Shown here piece after piece: positions 11,535-21,711 of a DNA stretch of 59,766 bases. The notes below the pieces were generated by a model that was given only the letters and a program-made list of their open reading frames with translations, searched no databases and had not been told where the DNA came from. Position numbers and translations under genes: made by a program. Origin of the DNA: Devosia sp. Lineage in GTDB: Bacteria; Pseudomonadota; Alphaproteobacteria; Rhizobiales; Devosiaceae. Position 1 is the first letter of the stretch, and every line of letters starts with the position of its first letter. The stretch covers positions 1 to 59,766 of the forward strand of contig NZ_JACZKG010000014.1 in NCBI RefSeq assembly GCF_014860165.1, given 5' to 3'.

Positions 11535-13123
11535 TGAACTTCTCCAATACCATTCTCACAGTCCTCACCTGGCTGCCCTTCGTCGGCGCCATCGTGCTGC
11601 TGTTCACGCCCAAGACTTCGCTCAATGCCATCCGCTGGATGGCGCTGATCGTGACCATTGTCGTGTTCGCGCTGTCGCTGGCCATGTGGCAGACCTTCGA
11701 TCCGTCCGACCCGGGCTTCCAGTTCGTGGTCAACTACGCCTGGATCGGCGACACGATCGGCTATCGCGTCGGCGTCGACGGCATCTCCGTGCTGTTCGTG
11801 GTACTGACGGCGCTGCTGATGCCCTTTGCCATCCTCGCCAGCTGGGAAAGCATCGAGACCAAGGTCAAGGAATACATGATCGTATTCCTGATCCTCGAGA
11901 CGCTGATGATCGGCGTGTTCACCACGCTCGACCTGGCCATGTTCTATGTGTTCTTCGAAGGCACGCTGCTGCCGATGTTCCTGATCATCGGCATCTGGGG
12001 CGGTTCGGCTCGCATCCAGGCTAGCTACAAGTTCTTCTTCTATACCTTCATCGGCTCGGTGCTGATGTTGCTGGCCATCATGGCCATGTACTGGAATGGC
12101 GGCACGACCGACATTTCCAAGCTCCTGACCCATGAATTCCCCGAATCCTGGCAGCCCTGGCTGTGGTGGGCGTTCTTCGCCTCGCTCGCCGTCAAGATGC
12201 CGATGTGGCCGTTCCATCGCTGGCTGCCGGAAGCGCACGTGCAGGCGCCAACGGCCGGCTCGGTGATCCTGGCCGCAATCCTGCTGAAACTGGGCGGCTA
12301 CGGCTTCCTGCGCTTCAGCCTGCCCATGTTCCCCGATGCCTCGGCACAGTTCGCCAACATCATCTTCTTCCTCTCCGTCGCCGCCATCATCGTGACCTCA
12401 CTGGTTGCCCTGGTGCAGACCGATATCAAGAAGCTGATCGCCTATTCGTCAGTGGCCCACATGGGCTTTGTGACCATGGGCATCTTTGCCGGCAACGCGC
12501 TGGGCATCCAGGGCGCCATGTTCCAGATGATCTCTCACGGCATTGTCTCGGGCGCGCTCTTCCTTTGCGTCGGCGTCATCTATGACCGCATGCATACCCG
12601 CGATATCGAGGCCTATGGTGGCCTCGTCGAGCGCATGCCGCGCTATGCCTTTGCCTTCATGGTCTTCACCATGGCCAATGTCGGCCTGCCCGGCACGTCC
12701 GGCTTCGTCGGCGAATTCCTGACCATGATCGGTGTGTTCCAGGTCAATACCTGGGCCGCCTTCGGCGCCGCTTTCGGCGTGATCTTCTCAGCCGGCTACG
12801 CGCTCTGGCTCTATCGCCGGGTGATCTTCGGCGCACTGACCAAGGACAGCCTCAAGGGCATCCTCGATCTCGACCTGCGCGAAAAGATCATCCTTTATCC
12901 CCTGATCGTGCTGACCATCGTGTTCGGCTTCTACCCCGCCCCGATCCTCGACACGACCGCCGCTGCCGTCGACAACCTCGTCTCGCATTATGCAACCTCG
13001 GTCGGCCTCGACCCGGCTGTGTCGCTGGCCGATGCCCAGGCGCCGCTGGAACATGCCGAACCGGTTGCCGCCGAAGGCGAGCACGCTACTGAAGAGCCGG
13101 CCGCCGAACCGGCTGCCCACTAG
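11534..13123 (+). CDS. nuoM: NADH-quinone oxidoreductase subunit M (antiporter-like)
   Basis: A 529-residue NuoM, the second antiporter-like proton-pumping subunit, with about 14 membrane helices. Family motifs include [21 protein letters not shown] with the essential Glu, [21 protein letters not shown] and [20 protein letters not shown]. The last 40 or so residues are a hydrophilic Ala/Glu-rich tail rich in acidic residues, a little longer than in many homologues. The start overlaps nuoL by 1 bp. Confidence 0.98.
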   Translation: MNFSNTILTVLTWLPFVGAIVLLFTPKTSLNAIRWMALIVTIVVFALSLAMWQTFDPSDPGFQFVVNYAWIGDTIGYRVGVDGISVLFVVLTALLMPFAILASWESIETKVKEYMIVFLILETLMIGVFTTLDLAMFYVFFEGTLLPMFLIIGIWGGSARIQASYKFFFYTFIGSVLMLLAIMAMYWNGGTTDISKLLTHEFPESWQPWLWWAFFASLAVKMPMWPFHRWLPEAHVQAPTAGSVILAAILLKLGGYGFLRFSLPMFPDASAQFANIIFFLSVAAIIVTSLVALVQTDIKKLIAYSSVAHMGFVTMGIFAGNALGIQGAMFQMISHGIVSGALFLCVGVIYDRMHTRDIEAYGGLVERMPRYAFAFMVFTMANVGLPGTSGFVGEFLTMIGVFQVNTWAAFGAAFGVIFSAGYALWLYRRVIFGALTKDSLKGILDLDLREKIILYPLIVLTIVFGFYPAPILDTTAAAVDNLVSHYATSVGLDPAVSLADAQAPLEHAEPVAAEGEHATEEPAAEPAAH

Positions 13124-13132
13124 GAGAGTCCC

Positions 13133-14578
13133 GTGAACTCAGACGTTATCGATTTCGCGAGCCTGGCTCCTGCCTATCCGGAAATGCTCCTGGCCATAGG
13201 CGCCGTTGTGCTGCTCGTGGTGGGCGTGGTCATCAACAAGGAACGCTCGATCCTTGTGTCTTACGCCTCGGTGCTGCTGCTGCTCGCAGTGGCTGCACTG
13301 ATCCTGTTTGCACCAGCAGAAGGCGTGCTGTTCAACGGCGTCTTCATCGCCGACAGTTTCGCCCGCTTTATGAAGGCGCTTGTGCTGGGCGGCTCGGCCT
13401 TCTCGCTGCTGCTGGCGCTGCCCCATGCGGAGGAGCAGGGCACCCACAAGTTCGAATATGCCATCCTGGTGCTCCTCGCGACGCTGGGCATGATGGCCAT
13501 GGTGTCGGCCAACGACCTGATGAGCCTTTATGTCGGCCTCGAGCTGCAGTCGCTGTCGCTCTATGTTCTCGCCGCCATCAAGCGCGACGATGGCAAGGCG
13601 ACCGAAGCCGGCCTCAAGTATTTCGTGCTGGGCGCCCTCAGCTCCGGCATGCTGCTCTATGGCGCGTCGCTGATCTATGGTTTTACCGGCCATACCAATC
13701 TTCAGGAAATCGTGCTCGCCATTGCCAATGAAGGTCGCTCGATCGGCCTGATCTTCGGCGTGGTCTTCCTGCTCGCCGGCATTGCCTTCAAGATCTCCGC
13801 CGTGCCGTTCCACATGTGGACGCCCGACGTCTATGAAGGCGCGCCGACCCCGGTGACCGCCTTCTTCGCCATGGGCCCCAAAGTGGCGGCCATGGCCCTG
13901 ATGGTCCGGCTGGTGATGGATACCTTCCAGGGTATTGCCCACGACTGGCAGCAGATCGTCATCTTCCTGTCCATCGCTTCCATGGTTCTCGCCGCCTTCG
14001 CCGCCATCGGCCAGAAGTCGATCAAGCGCCTCATCGCCTATTCCTCGATCGGCCATGTCGGTTTCGCGCTGGTCAGCCTGTCCTCGGGCACGCAGGTCGG
14101 CGTCGAAGGCGTCGCCATCTACATGGCCATCTATGTAGCGATGACGGTGGGGCTGTTCGCCTGCATCCTGTCACTGCGCACCGAGGCTGGCTTTGTCGAG
14201 AACATTGATGATCTTCGCGGCGCCGCCCAGGCCCGGCCGTTCGTCGCGGCCATCATGGCGATCATCATGTTCTCGCTGATCGGCATGCCGCCGCTGGCCG
14301 GGTTTTTCGCCAAGTGGCACGCCTTCCTGGCCGCGATCGACGCGCAGCTCTACGTGCTGGCGGTCATCGGCGTGCTGGCTTCGGCGGTCAGCGCCTTCTA
14401 CTATCTCCGGGTCGTGAAGGTGATGTATTTCGACGAGCCCGTCGCCAAATTCGAGGCCGTGCCGGCCGAACTCAATATCATCATGGCGGTCAGCGGCTTC
14501 CTGGTTGTCACCTACTACTTCACCGTCGGCAGTCCCTTGGCCACCTTCGCCCATACTGCCGCCGGAAGCCTGTTCTAG
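13133..14578 (+). CDS. nuoN: NADH-quinone oxidoreductase subunit N (antiporter-like)
   Basis: A 481-residue NuoN, the third antiporter-like subunit, closest to NuoK in the membrane arm. Visible motifs are LYVGLELQSLSLYVLAAIKRD, FHMWTPDVYEGAPTPVTAFFA and KRLIAYSSIGHVGFALV. The start is GTG at 13133, preceded by TAGGAGAG. It ends the complex I gene set; birA begins on the next base after the TAG, so the two are almost certainly co-transcribed. Confidence 0.97.
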   Translation: MNSDVIDFASLAPAYPEMLLAIGAVVLLVVGVVINKERSILVSYASVLLLLAVAALILFAPAEGVLFNGVFIADSFARFMKALVLGGSAFSLLLALPHAEEQGTHKFEYAILVLLATLGMMAMVSANDLMSLYVGLELQSLSLYVLAAIKRDDGKATEAGLKYFVLGALSSGMLLYGASLIYGFTGHTNLQEIVLAIANEGRSIGLIFGVVFLLAGIAFKISAVPFHMWTPDVYEGAPTPVTAFFAMGPKVAAMALMVRLVMDTFQGIAHDWQQIVIFLSIASMVLAAFAAIGQKSIKRLIAYSSIGHVGFALVSLSSGTQVGVEGVAIYMAIYVAMTVGLFACILSLRTEAGFVENIDDLRGAAQARPFVAAIMAIIMFSLIGMPPLAGFFAKWHAFLAAIDAQLYVLAVIGVLASAVSAFYYLRVVKVMYFDEPVAKFEAVPAELNIIMAVSGFLVVTYYFTVGSPLATFAHTAAGSLF

Positions 14579-15409
14579 GTGACAAGCTTCGCCCTCGGGC
14601 CAACAGCGCGCGCGGCCGGATACCGGCTGCGCGGCTATGACAGCATCGGGTCGACCAATTCCGAGGCTATCGAGGCGGCCACCGCTGGCGACCCGGGCGG
14701 CATCTGGTTTGCGGCGCGCCAGCAGACCTCGGGCAGGGGGCGTCGCGGTCGTCAATGGGAGAGCCCGCACGGCAATCTCGCTGCCACGCTCTTGATAGTT
14801 CCGGAGACCGCGCCCACCCTGGCGGCAACGCTGGGCTTTGTCGCCGGTGTGTCCCTCAATCGTGCGCTGTCCAGCATCCTCCCGAACGGCTTGGTCAAGA
14901 TCGGCATCGACGGAGCCGACGCGATTGGCGGTCATTCCCGCATCGCGCTCAAGTGGCCCAATGATGTGCTGGCCGATGGCGCCAAGCTCGCCGGCATCCT
15001 GCTCGAGGCCAGTAAGCTCCCGGACGGCCGCCATGCGGTAGCCATCGGCTTCGGCGTCAATGTGGTGGCCGCGCCGCAGGGGCTGCCATACCCGGCCACC
15101 AGCCTGGCCGACCTCGGCGTTGTCAGAGCCGCCGAGGATGTGTTCGAGGCGTTGAGCGATGCCTGGGTCGAAACCTTCGGCCTCTGGAACGACGGCCGCG
15201 GTATTGGCGACGTGCTCAAGCACTGGCGCGCTTCCGCCGCCGGCATCGGCGCACCAGTGGCCGTCAACCAGCACGGCGACATCGTGCGCGGGATTTTTGA
15301 AACGATCGACGACGACGGACGATTGATCATCCGCGCCGACGACAACCGTCGCATCGCGATTACCGCGGGCGACGTGCATTTTGGGGCAACGGCCAGCGCC
15401 CGAAGCTGA
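14579..15409 (+). CDS. birA: Biotin--[acetyl-CoA-carboxylase] ligase
   Basis: A 276-residue biotin protein ligase that makes biotinyl-AMP and transfers biotin to a lysine of carrier proteins such as AccB. The catalytic domain shows the biotinyl-AMP loop GRGRRGR (residues 52-58) followed by WESPHGNLAATL, and the KWPNDVL motif. A small C-terminal SH3-like domain follows. No N-terminal helix-turn-helix is present, so this is the monofunctional type and not a repressor. The start is GTG at 14579, directly abutting the nuoN stop. The nuoN-birA link is common in alphaproteobacteria. Confidence 0.95.
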   Translation: MTSFALGPTARAAGYRLRGYDSIGSTNSEAIEAATAGDPGGIWFAARQQTSGRGRRGRQWESPHGNLAATLLIVPETAPTLAATLGFVAGVSLNRALSSILPNGLVKIGIDGADAIGGHSRIALKWPNDVLADGAKLAGILLEASKLPDGRHAVAIGFGVNVVAAPQGLPYPATSLADLGVVRAAEDVFEALSDAWVETFGLWNDGRGIGDVLKHWRASAAGIGAPVAVNQHGDIVRGIFETIDDDGRLIIRADDNRRIAITAGDVHFGATASARS

Positions 15410-15483
15410 CCACAAACTACTGCGCAGGCGACCGGCGACCAAAGATCGCTCCGGCGCTGCGCTCGAAAGGACTGAACTGACCC

Positions 15484-17157
15484 ATGGCTAAAAACCAAAG
15501 GGATGAACTCGTCTTCGTGCCGCTCGGCGGCGTCGGCGAAATCGGCATGAATATGGGCGCCTATGGCTTTGGCCCCGAGCGCTCGCGCAAGTGGATCGTG
15601 GTCGATTGCGGCGTGACCTTCGGCGGGCCCGACCTGCCGGGCATCGAGCTGATCATGGCCAACCCCGAATTCCTCGAAGAACGCGCCGACGACGTGCTGG
15701 CGCTGATCCTCACCCACTCCCACGAAGACCATTATGGCGCCGTGCTCGACCTCTGGCCGGGCTTTGAAAAGCCCGTCTTCTGCACCCCGTTCACGGCGGC
15801 AATGCTGGCTGCCAAGCGGGCAGGGGATGGCATTGTTGAAAACGTCGACATCACCATCATGCGTCCGGGCAAGCCTTTCGAGATCGGCCCCTTCACTATC
15901 GAGGCGATCAACGTCGCCCACTCGATCCCTGAATCCAATGCGCTGCTGATCTCGACGCCGATCGGGCGGGTGCTGCATACCGGCGACTGGAAGCTTGACC
16001 CGACGCCGGTAGGCAACGCCCCCACCGACGTGGCGCGCCTGCAGAAGATCGGCGAAGACCGTTCCACGCCGCTCGCCCTGATCTGCGACTCCACCAACGC
16101 GCTCAAGGACGGCGAGAGCCCAAGCGAGGCTGAGGTGGCCGCCAATCTGGCAGCGATGATCGCCGAGGCGCCCAATCGCGTCGCCGTCACCACCTTCGCG
16201 TCAAATGTCGGTCGCGTCATCTCTATCGTTCGTGCCGCCGAGAAGGCAGGACGCCAGGTGGTGATGTCGGGCCGCTCGCTGCATCGCATCACCGGCATCG
16301 CCCGTGAACTGGGCATGCTCGAAGGCCTGCCGCCCCTGCTCGACCAGGACGCCTACAAGACCATTGCCCGCAACAAGATCGTGCTGATCTGCACCGGCAG
16401 CCAGGGCGAGGCGCGCGCCGCCATCGCCCGCATCGCGCGCGGCGAACATCCGGTCATCGATCTCAATGCCGGCGACCGCATGATCTTCTCGTCCTGGGCC
16501 ATTCCCGGTAACGAGCGCGAAGTCATCGATATCCAGAATATGCTGATCGACAAGGGCGTCGAAGTCATCACCGCCAATGATGGTCTCGTCCACGTGACCG
16601 GCCACCCCCGCCGTGAAGAACTCCGTCGGCTTTACGACTGGGTCAAACCCGAGGTGCTGGTACCGGTTCACGGCGAAGCCGTGCACCTCACGGCCCATGC
16701 CAAGCTTGGCCGCGAATCCGGCATTCCCAACGTCATCGACACGCGCAACGGCGACCTGGTGCGGCTGTTCCCAGAACCCCTGGCCTTCCCGGCCGAGGTG
16801 CGCACCGGCGAACTCTATCTCGATGGCCTCGTGCTCTGCACACCCGAAGAATCCGGCGTCAAAGGTCGCCGCCGGTTGTCTTTTGGCGGCCACGTCGTGG
16901 TCAGCCTCTGCGTCAATGGTGGCGGCCAGGTCGTTTCGGGCCCCGATCTCGTCATCGAGGGCCTGCCCGAGACCGAAGACGAGTCGCTGAGTGAACTGGT
17001 CGAGGACACCGTTGCCGGCGTGCTCAAATCCATGCCGCCCAAGCGACGCAGCGATACCGAAGTGCTGAACTCGGCCCTGTTCAAAGCCATCCGCAACGAG
17101 GTCAACGCCTATTGGGGCCGCAAGCCAAACGTCTCGGTTTTCGTGCACCGGGTATAG
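15484..17157 (+). CDS. rnj: Ribonuclease J
   Basis: A 557-residue RNase J, a metallo-beta-lactamase-fold (beta-CASP) exo/endoribonuclease that matures rRNA and degrades mRNA. The metal-binding motif HSHEDH is at residues 78-83 (His78, His80, Asp82, His83). The beta-CASP region includes TFASNVGRVISIVRAAEKAGRQVVMSGRSL and the late motif VPVHGEAVHLTAHA. ATG 15484 follows an AAAGGA about 13 bp upstream. Members of this order typically use RNase J alongside RNase E. It lies 74 bp after birA, and co-transcription with the nuo operon is plausible but not shown. Confidence 0.95.
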   Translation: MAKNQRDELVFVPLGGVGEIGMNMGAYGFGPERSRKWIVVDCGVTFGGPDLPGIELIMANPEFLEERADDVLALILTHSHEDHYGAVLDLWPGFEKPVFCTPFTAAMLAAKRAGDGIVENVDITIMRPGKPFEIGPFTIEAINVAHSIPESNALLISTPIGRVLHTGDWKLDPTPVGNAPTDVARLQKIGEDRSTPLALICDSTNALKDGESPSEAEVAANLAAMIAEAPNRVAVTTFASNVGRVISIVRAAEKAGRQVVMSGRSLHRITGIARELGMLEGLPPLLDQDAYKTIARNKIVLICTGSQGEARAAIARIARGEHPVIDLNAGDRMIFSSWAIPGNEREVIDIQNMLIDKGVEVITANDGLVHVTGHPRREELRRLYDWVKPEVLVPVHGEAVHLTAHAKLGRESGIPNVIDTRNGDLVRLFPEPLAFPAEVRTGELYLDGLVLCTPEESGVKGRRRLSFGGHVVVSLCVNGGGQVVSGPDLVIEGLPETEDESLSELVEDTVAGVLKSMPPKRRSDTEVLNSALFKAIRNEVNAYWGRKPNVSVFVHRV

Positions 17158-17179
17158 CGGCGACGTGCCTCACCAATAG

Positions 17180-17260
17180 CCTCATCCCGAGCCTGTCGAA
17201 GGATGGGGCGTGGCACTATACTGTCCCGGCCTCGTGGTGCGCCAAGTGCACCACGAGGCC
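17180..17260. repeat. Intergenic palindromic repeats downstream of rnj
   Basis: Two elements occupy the rnj/DUF1467 gap. First, a half-site CTCATCCCGAGCCTGTCGA (about 17180-17198) resembles an intergenic repeat I recall as widespread in alphaproteobacteria. Second, a perfect 13-bp inverted repeat has arms at 17228-17240 and 17248-17260 with the 7-nt loop GCCAAGT. The hairpin is very stable but has no T-run, so it is more likely a repeat or an mRNA 3'-end stabiliser than a simple intrinsic terminator. Confidence 0.6.
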
Positions 17261-17299
17261 GACCAACGCTCGGCCGCTTGTGGCTGCAGGATGTGTTTT

Positions 17300-17548
17300 A
17301 TGCAGATCGGCTCCATCATTGCCGTCTTCTTCGTCATCTGGTGGCTGACCTTTGTCGCCGTGCTGCCCATCGGCAATCGCAGCCAGCATGAGGCGGGAGA
17401 AGTCGTCGCCGGTACCGAGCCGGGCGCACCGGTTACGCCGCGCCTGCTGCGCAAGGCCCTGATCGCGACCGGTCTGGCCGTTGCCCTTACGGCGCTACTG
17501 CTCTGGGGCCTCACCAACGAGACGCTGCACCACTACTGGAACCGTTGA
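17300..17548 (+). CDS. DUF1467 family membrane protein
   Basis: An 82-residue protein with two hydrophobic segments (about residues 1-22 and 55-75). It begins MQIGSIIAVFFVIWWLTFVA and continues VLPIGNRSQ, the pattern of the DUF1467 family found in alphaproteobacteria. The function is unknown. In this order it usually sits between RNase J (or methylmalonyl-CoA epimerase) and proS, as here. ATG 17300 was chosen over the in-frame ATG at 17291 because family members start directly with the first membrane helix. Confidence 0.8.
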   Translation: MQIGSIIAVFFVIWWLTFVAVLPIGNRSQHEAGEVVAGTEPGAPVTPRLLRKALIATGLAVALTALLLWGLTNETLHHYWNR

Positions 17549-17595
17549 ACCGCCACCAAGCGGGATAGTCGCGAAGTCGGTCAGGCTGGAAACCC

Positions 17596-17922
17596 TTAGC
17601 GCTTCCGCTTCACCTTGCTGATGGCATGCGCATGCGCCATTTCGAGCGCCGCCTGCAGATCATCTTGGGTCGCCGCCGCCAGGCGAGCAGTCGTCCAGCC
17701 TTGGCGTCCCCACGCATTATCCACCGGGGTGAACACGTCAGGGGCAAGCTGGCATTTGAATTCCTGCTCGTCCGGCGTGAACTTGAAATTGGCCGTTTGA
17801 CCAGCGGCATCCAGTGTCACGAAAATACGGTCCACCCTGAATGCGGCACGGTCGAAATGGGGTGCCTCGGTGGTTCCGGGTAGGGCGAGCGCCATGCGTC
17901 TGAGATCGGCTCCGTCAGCCAT
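17596..17922 (-). CDS. MmcQ/YjbR family protein
   Basis: A 108-residue protein of the MmcQ/YjbR superfamily. These are small alpha/beta proteins with a CyaY-like fold, sometimes annotated as DNA-binding. Typical wording is present: ALALPGTTEAPHFDRAAFRV near the N terminus, then the GWTTARLAAATQDDL block and the basic end KVKRKR. The molecular function is not established for most members. It is a single gene on the opposite strand to its neighbours, convergent with the DUF1467 gene. Its upstream side holds the terminator and structured RNA candidate at 17973-18126. Confidence 0.8.
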   Translation of the reverse strand: MADGADLRRMALALPGTTEAPHFDRAAFRVDRIFVTLDAAGQTANFKFTPDEQEFKCQLAPDVFTPVDNAWGRQGWTTARLAAATQDDLQAALEMAHAHAISKVKRKR

Positions 17923-17972
17923 GTGCCAAGGCCTCCTGAATGCCTATTTGGGCATTACCTTCGCCAGCAGAA

Positions 17973-18000
17973 ACAAAAAAGCGGGGCACATGGCCCCGCT
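17973..18000 (-). terminator. Intrinsic terminator (minus strand)
   Basis: An 8-bp perfect GC-rich stem (17980-17987 with 17993-18000) and a 5-nt loop. On the - strand it is followed by six T residues and then GTTT. There is no T-run on the + strand side, so it terminates transcription coming from the right, where no protein gene exists. This supports an RNA gene at 18001-18126. Confidence 0.8.
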
Positions 18001-18126
18001 AAAAGAGTTTGTTCGACAATACGTTGGTCTTAGGCACGCTACTGAAGCGGCTGCCAACGCTCCTCCCTTGACGTTGTCGACGTCCGGCGGTTTTGGACCG
18101 CCTTTGCGTTATTGCGAGGGACCCTA
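17973..18126 (-). ncRNA. Candidate structured small RNA ending in an intrinsic terminator
   Basis: This roughly 150-nt segment has no convincing reading frame but shows nested complementarity. On the - strand the order is: a closing pair (18117-18121 with 18064-18068) enclosing two perfect hairpins (18097-18102/18086-18091 and 18080-18084/18070-18074); then a 6-bp stem (18054-18059/18022-18027) enclosing a CGCT/AGCG hairpin; then the GC-rich hairpin 17993-18000/17980-17987 followed by a T-run. The order of helices ending in a terminator is that expected of an sRNA. I could not match it to 6S, tmRNA, SRP or RNase P RNA by their conserved sequences. The promoter is not clear. The rest of the 328-bp gap up to proS (18127-18250) presumably holds the divergent promoters. 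Confidence 0.45.
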
Positions 18127-18250
18127 ACAACAAGATTTCGCCCTGTCACGCAGATTCTGCATGCCTTCCATGCTTGCATCAGATGGACGAGTAGGATTTG
18201 AGTGGGCATCAACAAAAGCCTTGAGTCGACGGCCGTTTTCGGGAGTTCAC

Positions 18251-19600
18251 ATGCGCCTGTCTCGCTACTTTTTGCCGGTGCTGCGCGACGTTCCCAAGGA
18301 AGCAGAAATCGTCTCGCACCGCCTGATGCTGCGTGCCGGCATGATCCGCCAGCAAGCCTCCGGCCTCTATTCCTGGCTGCCGCTGGGCTACAAGGTGCTG
18401 ATGAAGGTGCAGCGCATCATCGAGGAGGAGCAGAACCGCTCCGGCGCGATCGAATTGCTGATGCCCACCATCCAGTCTGCCGACCTCTGGCGCGAATCCG
18501 GCCGCTACGACGCCTATGGCAAGGAAATGCTGCGCATCGAGGATCGGCACGAGCGCGAGTTCCTCTATGGTCCCACCAATGAGGAGATGATCACCGACAT
18601 CTTCCGGACCTATGTGAAATCCTACAAAGACCTGCCGCTGAACCTTTACCACATCCAGTGGAAGTTCCGTGACGAGGTGCGTCCGCGCTTCGGCACCATG
18701 CGCAGCCGCGAATTCCTGATGAAGGATGCTTATTCCTTCGACCTCACCAAGGAAGCAGCCGTAAAGGCCTACGAGCGCATGTTCGTGGCCTACCTGCGCA
18801 CCTATGCCCGCATGGGCCTGACTGCCATTCCGATGCGCGCCGATACCGGGCCCATCGGCGGCGATCTCAGCCACGAATTCATCATCCTTGCCGATACCGG
18901 TGAGAGCGCTGTGTTCTGCCATCGCGACCTGCTGGACAAGCCCATCCCCGGCAAGGACACCGACTTCCGCGGCGACCTGAAGCCGATCGTCGACGACTGG
19001 ACCTCGCTCTATGCCGCGACCGAGGAAATGGTCGATCATGCCGACTATGAAGCCGCCGTTCCCGAGGACAAGCGGGTTTCTGCGCGCGGCATCGAAGTCG
19101 GCCATATTTTCTACTTCGGCACCAAGTATTCCGAACCCATGAAGGCCAGCGTCACCGGCCAGGATGGCAAGGAAACCATCGTGCATATGGGCTCTTACGG
19201 CATCGGCCTGACCCGCGTGGTGCCCGCCATCATCGAGGCCAGCCATGACGATGCCGGCATCATCTGGCCGGTTTCGGTGGCCCCCTTCGAGGCCGTACTG
19301 ATCAACCTCAAGGCCGGCGATGCGGCCTGCGACGTGGCCTGCAACAAACTCTATGACGAGTTGACGGCAGCCGGCCTCGACATGCTCTATGACGATCGCG
19401 ACCAGGGCGCCGGTGCCAAGTTCACCACCGCCGACCTTATCGGCATCCCCTACCAGATCATCCTGGGCCCCCGCGGCCTGGCTGCCGGCGAAGCCGAAAT
19501 CAAGCACCGCAAGACCGGCGAGCGCGAGACCCTGCCGATCGCCGACGCCGTTGCACGCCTCAAGGGCCTCATCGAACCGCAGCGAAAGACCGACATTTGA
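18251..19600 (+). CDS. proS: Prolyl-tRNA synthetase
   Basis: A 449-residue class II aminoacyl-tRNA synthetase that charges tRNA-Pro. Motifs are visible at the N terminus ([20 protein letters not shown]), motif 2 ([25 protein letters not shown]) and the C-terminal motif 3 region ([20 protein letters not shown]) followed by the anticodon-binding domain. The length is that of the short alphaproteobacterial type, which lacks the about 180-residue editing insertion found in E. coli ProRS. The open frame extends 90 bp upstream. ATG 18251 was chosen because it has GGGAG upstream and gives the family N terminus [20 protein letters not shown]. Confidence 0.96.
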   Translation: MRLSRYFLPVLRDVPKEAEIVSHRLMLRAGMIRQQASGLYSWLPLGYKVLMKVQRIIEEEQNRSGAIELLMPTIQSADLWRESGRYDAYGKEMLRIEDRHEREFLYGPTNEEMITDIFRTYVKSYKDLPLNLYHIQWKFRDEVRPRFGTMRSREFLMKDAYSFDLTKEAAVKAYERMFVAYLRTYARMGLTAIPMRADTGPIGGDLSHEFIILADTGESAVFCHRDLLDKPIPGKDTDFRGDLKPIVDDWTSLYAATEEMVDHADYEAAVPEDKRVSARGIEVGHIFYFGTKYSEPMKASVTGQDGKETIVHMGSYGIGLTRVVPAIIEASHDDAGIIWPVSVAPFEAVLINLKAGDAACDVACNKLYDELTAAGLDMLYDDRDQGAGAKFTTADLIGIPYQIILGPRGLAAGEAEIKHRKTGERETLPIADAVARLKGLIEPQRKTDI

Positions 19601-20982
19601 CCGATACGGCGCCGCCTCTGCTGAACAAGGGCACGCGCGCCTTTTCGCGCTTTGAGTGGATGATCGCGGGGCGCTACCTTCGCGCCCGCCGCAAGGAGGC
19701 GTTCATCTCGGTGATCGCCAGCCTCACCATGGTCGGCGTGGCCATCGGCGTTGCCACGCTCATCGTCGTCATGTCGGTGATGAACGGCTTCCGCGCCGAG
19801 CTGCTGACCAAGATCCTGGGCCTCAACGGCCACTTCACCGCCTATCCGATCGAACGCGAATTCACCGACTACAAGGAGACGGTGGCCGCGCTCGAGCAGG
19901 TCGATGGCGTGAGCTTTGCGGTCTATTTCGTCGAAGGCCAGGTTTTGGCCTCGGGGAAGGGCAATTCCACCGGCGTCACCGTGCGCGGCATGGACGAGGA
20001 AAATCTCAAGAAGCTCCAGTTGCTCTACAACAGCGCCGATCAGGGCGGCTGGGATCAGTGGGACGAGGGCAAGGGCGTGGCCATCGGCTACCGGCTGGCC
20101 CAGACGCTGGGCGTATCCATTGGCGACCAGGTGCAGATCATCAATCCCGATGGAGCGATGACGCCTTTTGGCTCTACGCCGCAGATCCGGTCCTATCCGG
20201 TCAACGTCATCTTCGACCTCGGCATGGTCGAGTTCGACAGCTTCTTCATGTACATGCCGCTCGAGCCGGCACAGGACTATTTCAACCTGATCGAGGAAGT
20301 GCTGAAACCCGGCATGGAGCCGCCGGCCACGGGCCCCCTCGACCCGCCGCCCACCAATGTGGAAATCGAGGCAGCCTATGACAAGATCGGCCAGGCCAGC
20401 GCCGCCGAGATCTTCATCGACGACCCCGACAATACCAAGGTTATGCGCGAGCGCCTGCAGGCGAACCCGTCGAGCCGGCCGCTGATCCTGACCGATTGGC
20501 AGCAGCGCAACGAGACCTTCTTCTCGGCGCTGCAGGTGGAGCGCGTGGTGATGTTCACCATCCTCTCGATGATCATCCTGGTGGCCGCGTTCAACATCAT
20601 CTCCAGCCTCATCATGCTGGTGAAGGACAAGGGCTCCGACATCGCGGTTCTGCGCACCATGGGCGCCACGCGCGGCTCGATCATGCGGATATTCTCCATC
20701 ACCGGCACCACGATTGGTGTCGTCGGCACGCTGAGCGGGGTAGCTCTCGGCCTGGTCGTGGCGGCAAATGCCGAGACGCTGCGGGCCTTCGTGTCCAACA
20801 CCCTGGGCGTGGCCATCTTCCCGCCCGAAATATTCTTCCTGTCATCGCTGCCCTCCAAGACCGATCCGGTCGAGGTCGCCGTGGTCGTGTGCCTGGCCCT
20901 GGGCCTGAGCTTCCTCGCCACGCTCTATCCGGCCTGGCGTGCCGCCCAATATGATCCGGTCGAGGCCCTGCGCTATGAATGA
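19597..20982 (+). CDS. lolC: Lipoprotein-releasing ABC transporter permease (LolC/LolE family)
   Basis: A 461-residue inner-membrane permease that with LolD extracts outer-membrane lipoproteins from the inner membrane and hands them to LolA. One N-terminal membrane segment (about residues 35-60) is followed by a large periplasmic domain and three C-terminal membrane segments (FtsX-like). The ending [16 protein letters not shown] is typical. It is somewhat longer than usual because of a Pro-rich insertion (around [12 protein letters not shown]) in the periplasmic domain. The start is TTG at 19597, overlapping the proS stop by 4 bp. A single lolC-type gene paired with lolD is the usual alphaproteobacterial arrangement, probably working as a homodimer. 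Confidence 0.93.
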   Translation: MTDTAPPLLNKGTRAFSRFEWMIAGRYLRARRKEAFISVIASLTMVGVAIGVATLIVVMSVMNGFRAELLTKILGLNGHFTAYPIEREFTDYKETVAALEQVDGVSFAVYFVEGQVLASGKGNSTGVTVRGMDEENLKKLQLLYNSADQGGWDQWDEGKGVAIGYRLAQTLGVSIGDQVQIINPDGAMTPFGSTPQIRSYPVNVIFDLGMVEFDSFFMYMPLEPAQDYFNLIEEVLKPGMEPPATGPLDPPPTNVEIEAAYDKIGQASAAEIFIDDPDNTKVMRERLQANPSSRPLILTDWQQRNETFFSALQVERVVMFTILSMIILVAAFNIISSLIMLVKDKGSDIAVLRTMGATRGSIMRIFSITGTTIGVVGTLSGVALGLVVAANAETLRAFVSNTLGVAIFPPEIFFLSSLPSKTDPVEVAVVVCLALGLSFLATLYPAWRAAQYDPVEALRYE

Positions 20983-21661
20983 GCCGCATCTGGTTCTCAC
21001 CGACGTCCACCGGCATTACGGCCAGGGCGACAAGATCATCCGCGTGCTGGACGCAGCAAACCTGACCGTCCATAGCGGCGAGCTGGTTGCCCTGGTTGCG
21101 CCCTCGGGGGCCGGCAAATCAACCCTGCTGCACATTTCAGGTCTGTTGGAGAGCCCACAGGGCGGCGAGGTCGCCATCATGGGCATCCCGACAAGCAGGC
21201 TGGGTGATCGCGGGCGCACGCAGCTGCGCCGCTCCACGGTGGGCTACGTCTACCAGTTCCACCACCTGCTGCCAGAATTCACTGCTCTCGAAAACGTCTC
21301 AATGCCCCAGCTGATTGCCGGCAAGTCGCCGGCCGAGGCCGACAAGCGCTCGCTGGAACTGCTTGACCTGCTGGGCGTCGCCCCGCGCGCCAGCCATCGC
21401 CCGGCCGAACTGTCGGGCGGCGAACAGCAACGCATTGCCATTGCCCGCGCCGCGGCCAATCATCCCAAGGTCATCCTGGCCGACGAGCCGACCGGCAATC
21501 TCGATCCGGAAACCAGCGACCTGGTCTTCGCCGCGCTGGCCAACCTGATCAAGAACGAGGGAGCTGCCGCCCTCATCGCCACTCACAACCACGACCTGGC
21601 CCGGCGGGCCGATCGCATCGTTACACTTAAGGGCGGGCTGGTCGTCGATCACACTTTGTGA
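20975..21661 (+). CDS. lolD: Lipoprotein-releasing ABC transporter ATP-binding protein
   Basis: A 228-residue ATPase that powers LolC. The Walker A motif is APSGAGKST (residues 43-51), the signature LSGGEQQR, the Walker B VILADEP and the switch His in ATHNHDLA. The open frame begins 36 bp earlier, but ATG 20975 overlaps the lolC stop by 8 bp and gives the standard length. It would be translated coupled to lolC. Confidence 0.95.
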   Translation: MNEPHLVLTDVHRHYGQGDKIIRVLDAANLTVHSGELVALVAPSGAGKSTLLHISGLLESPQGGEVAIMGIPTSRLGDRGRTQLRRSTVGYVYQFHHLLPEFTALENVSMPQLIAGKSPAEADKRSLELLDLLGVAPRASHRPAELSGGEQQRIAIARAAANHPKVILADEPTGNLDPETSDLVFAALANLIKNEGAAALIATHNHDLARRADRIVTLKGGLVVDHTL

Positions 21662-21711
21662 TTGAACCCCGTGGGCGCATAGTGAGTTCTCCCTGCTCAA
21701 GGAGAACGGCA

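Noticed and set aside
18001..18126. A short reading frame on the - strand ending KTNVLSNKLF
   Set aside because: No start codon with a ribosome-binding site, composition unlike coding sequence, and strong RNA structure explains the region better.
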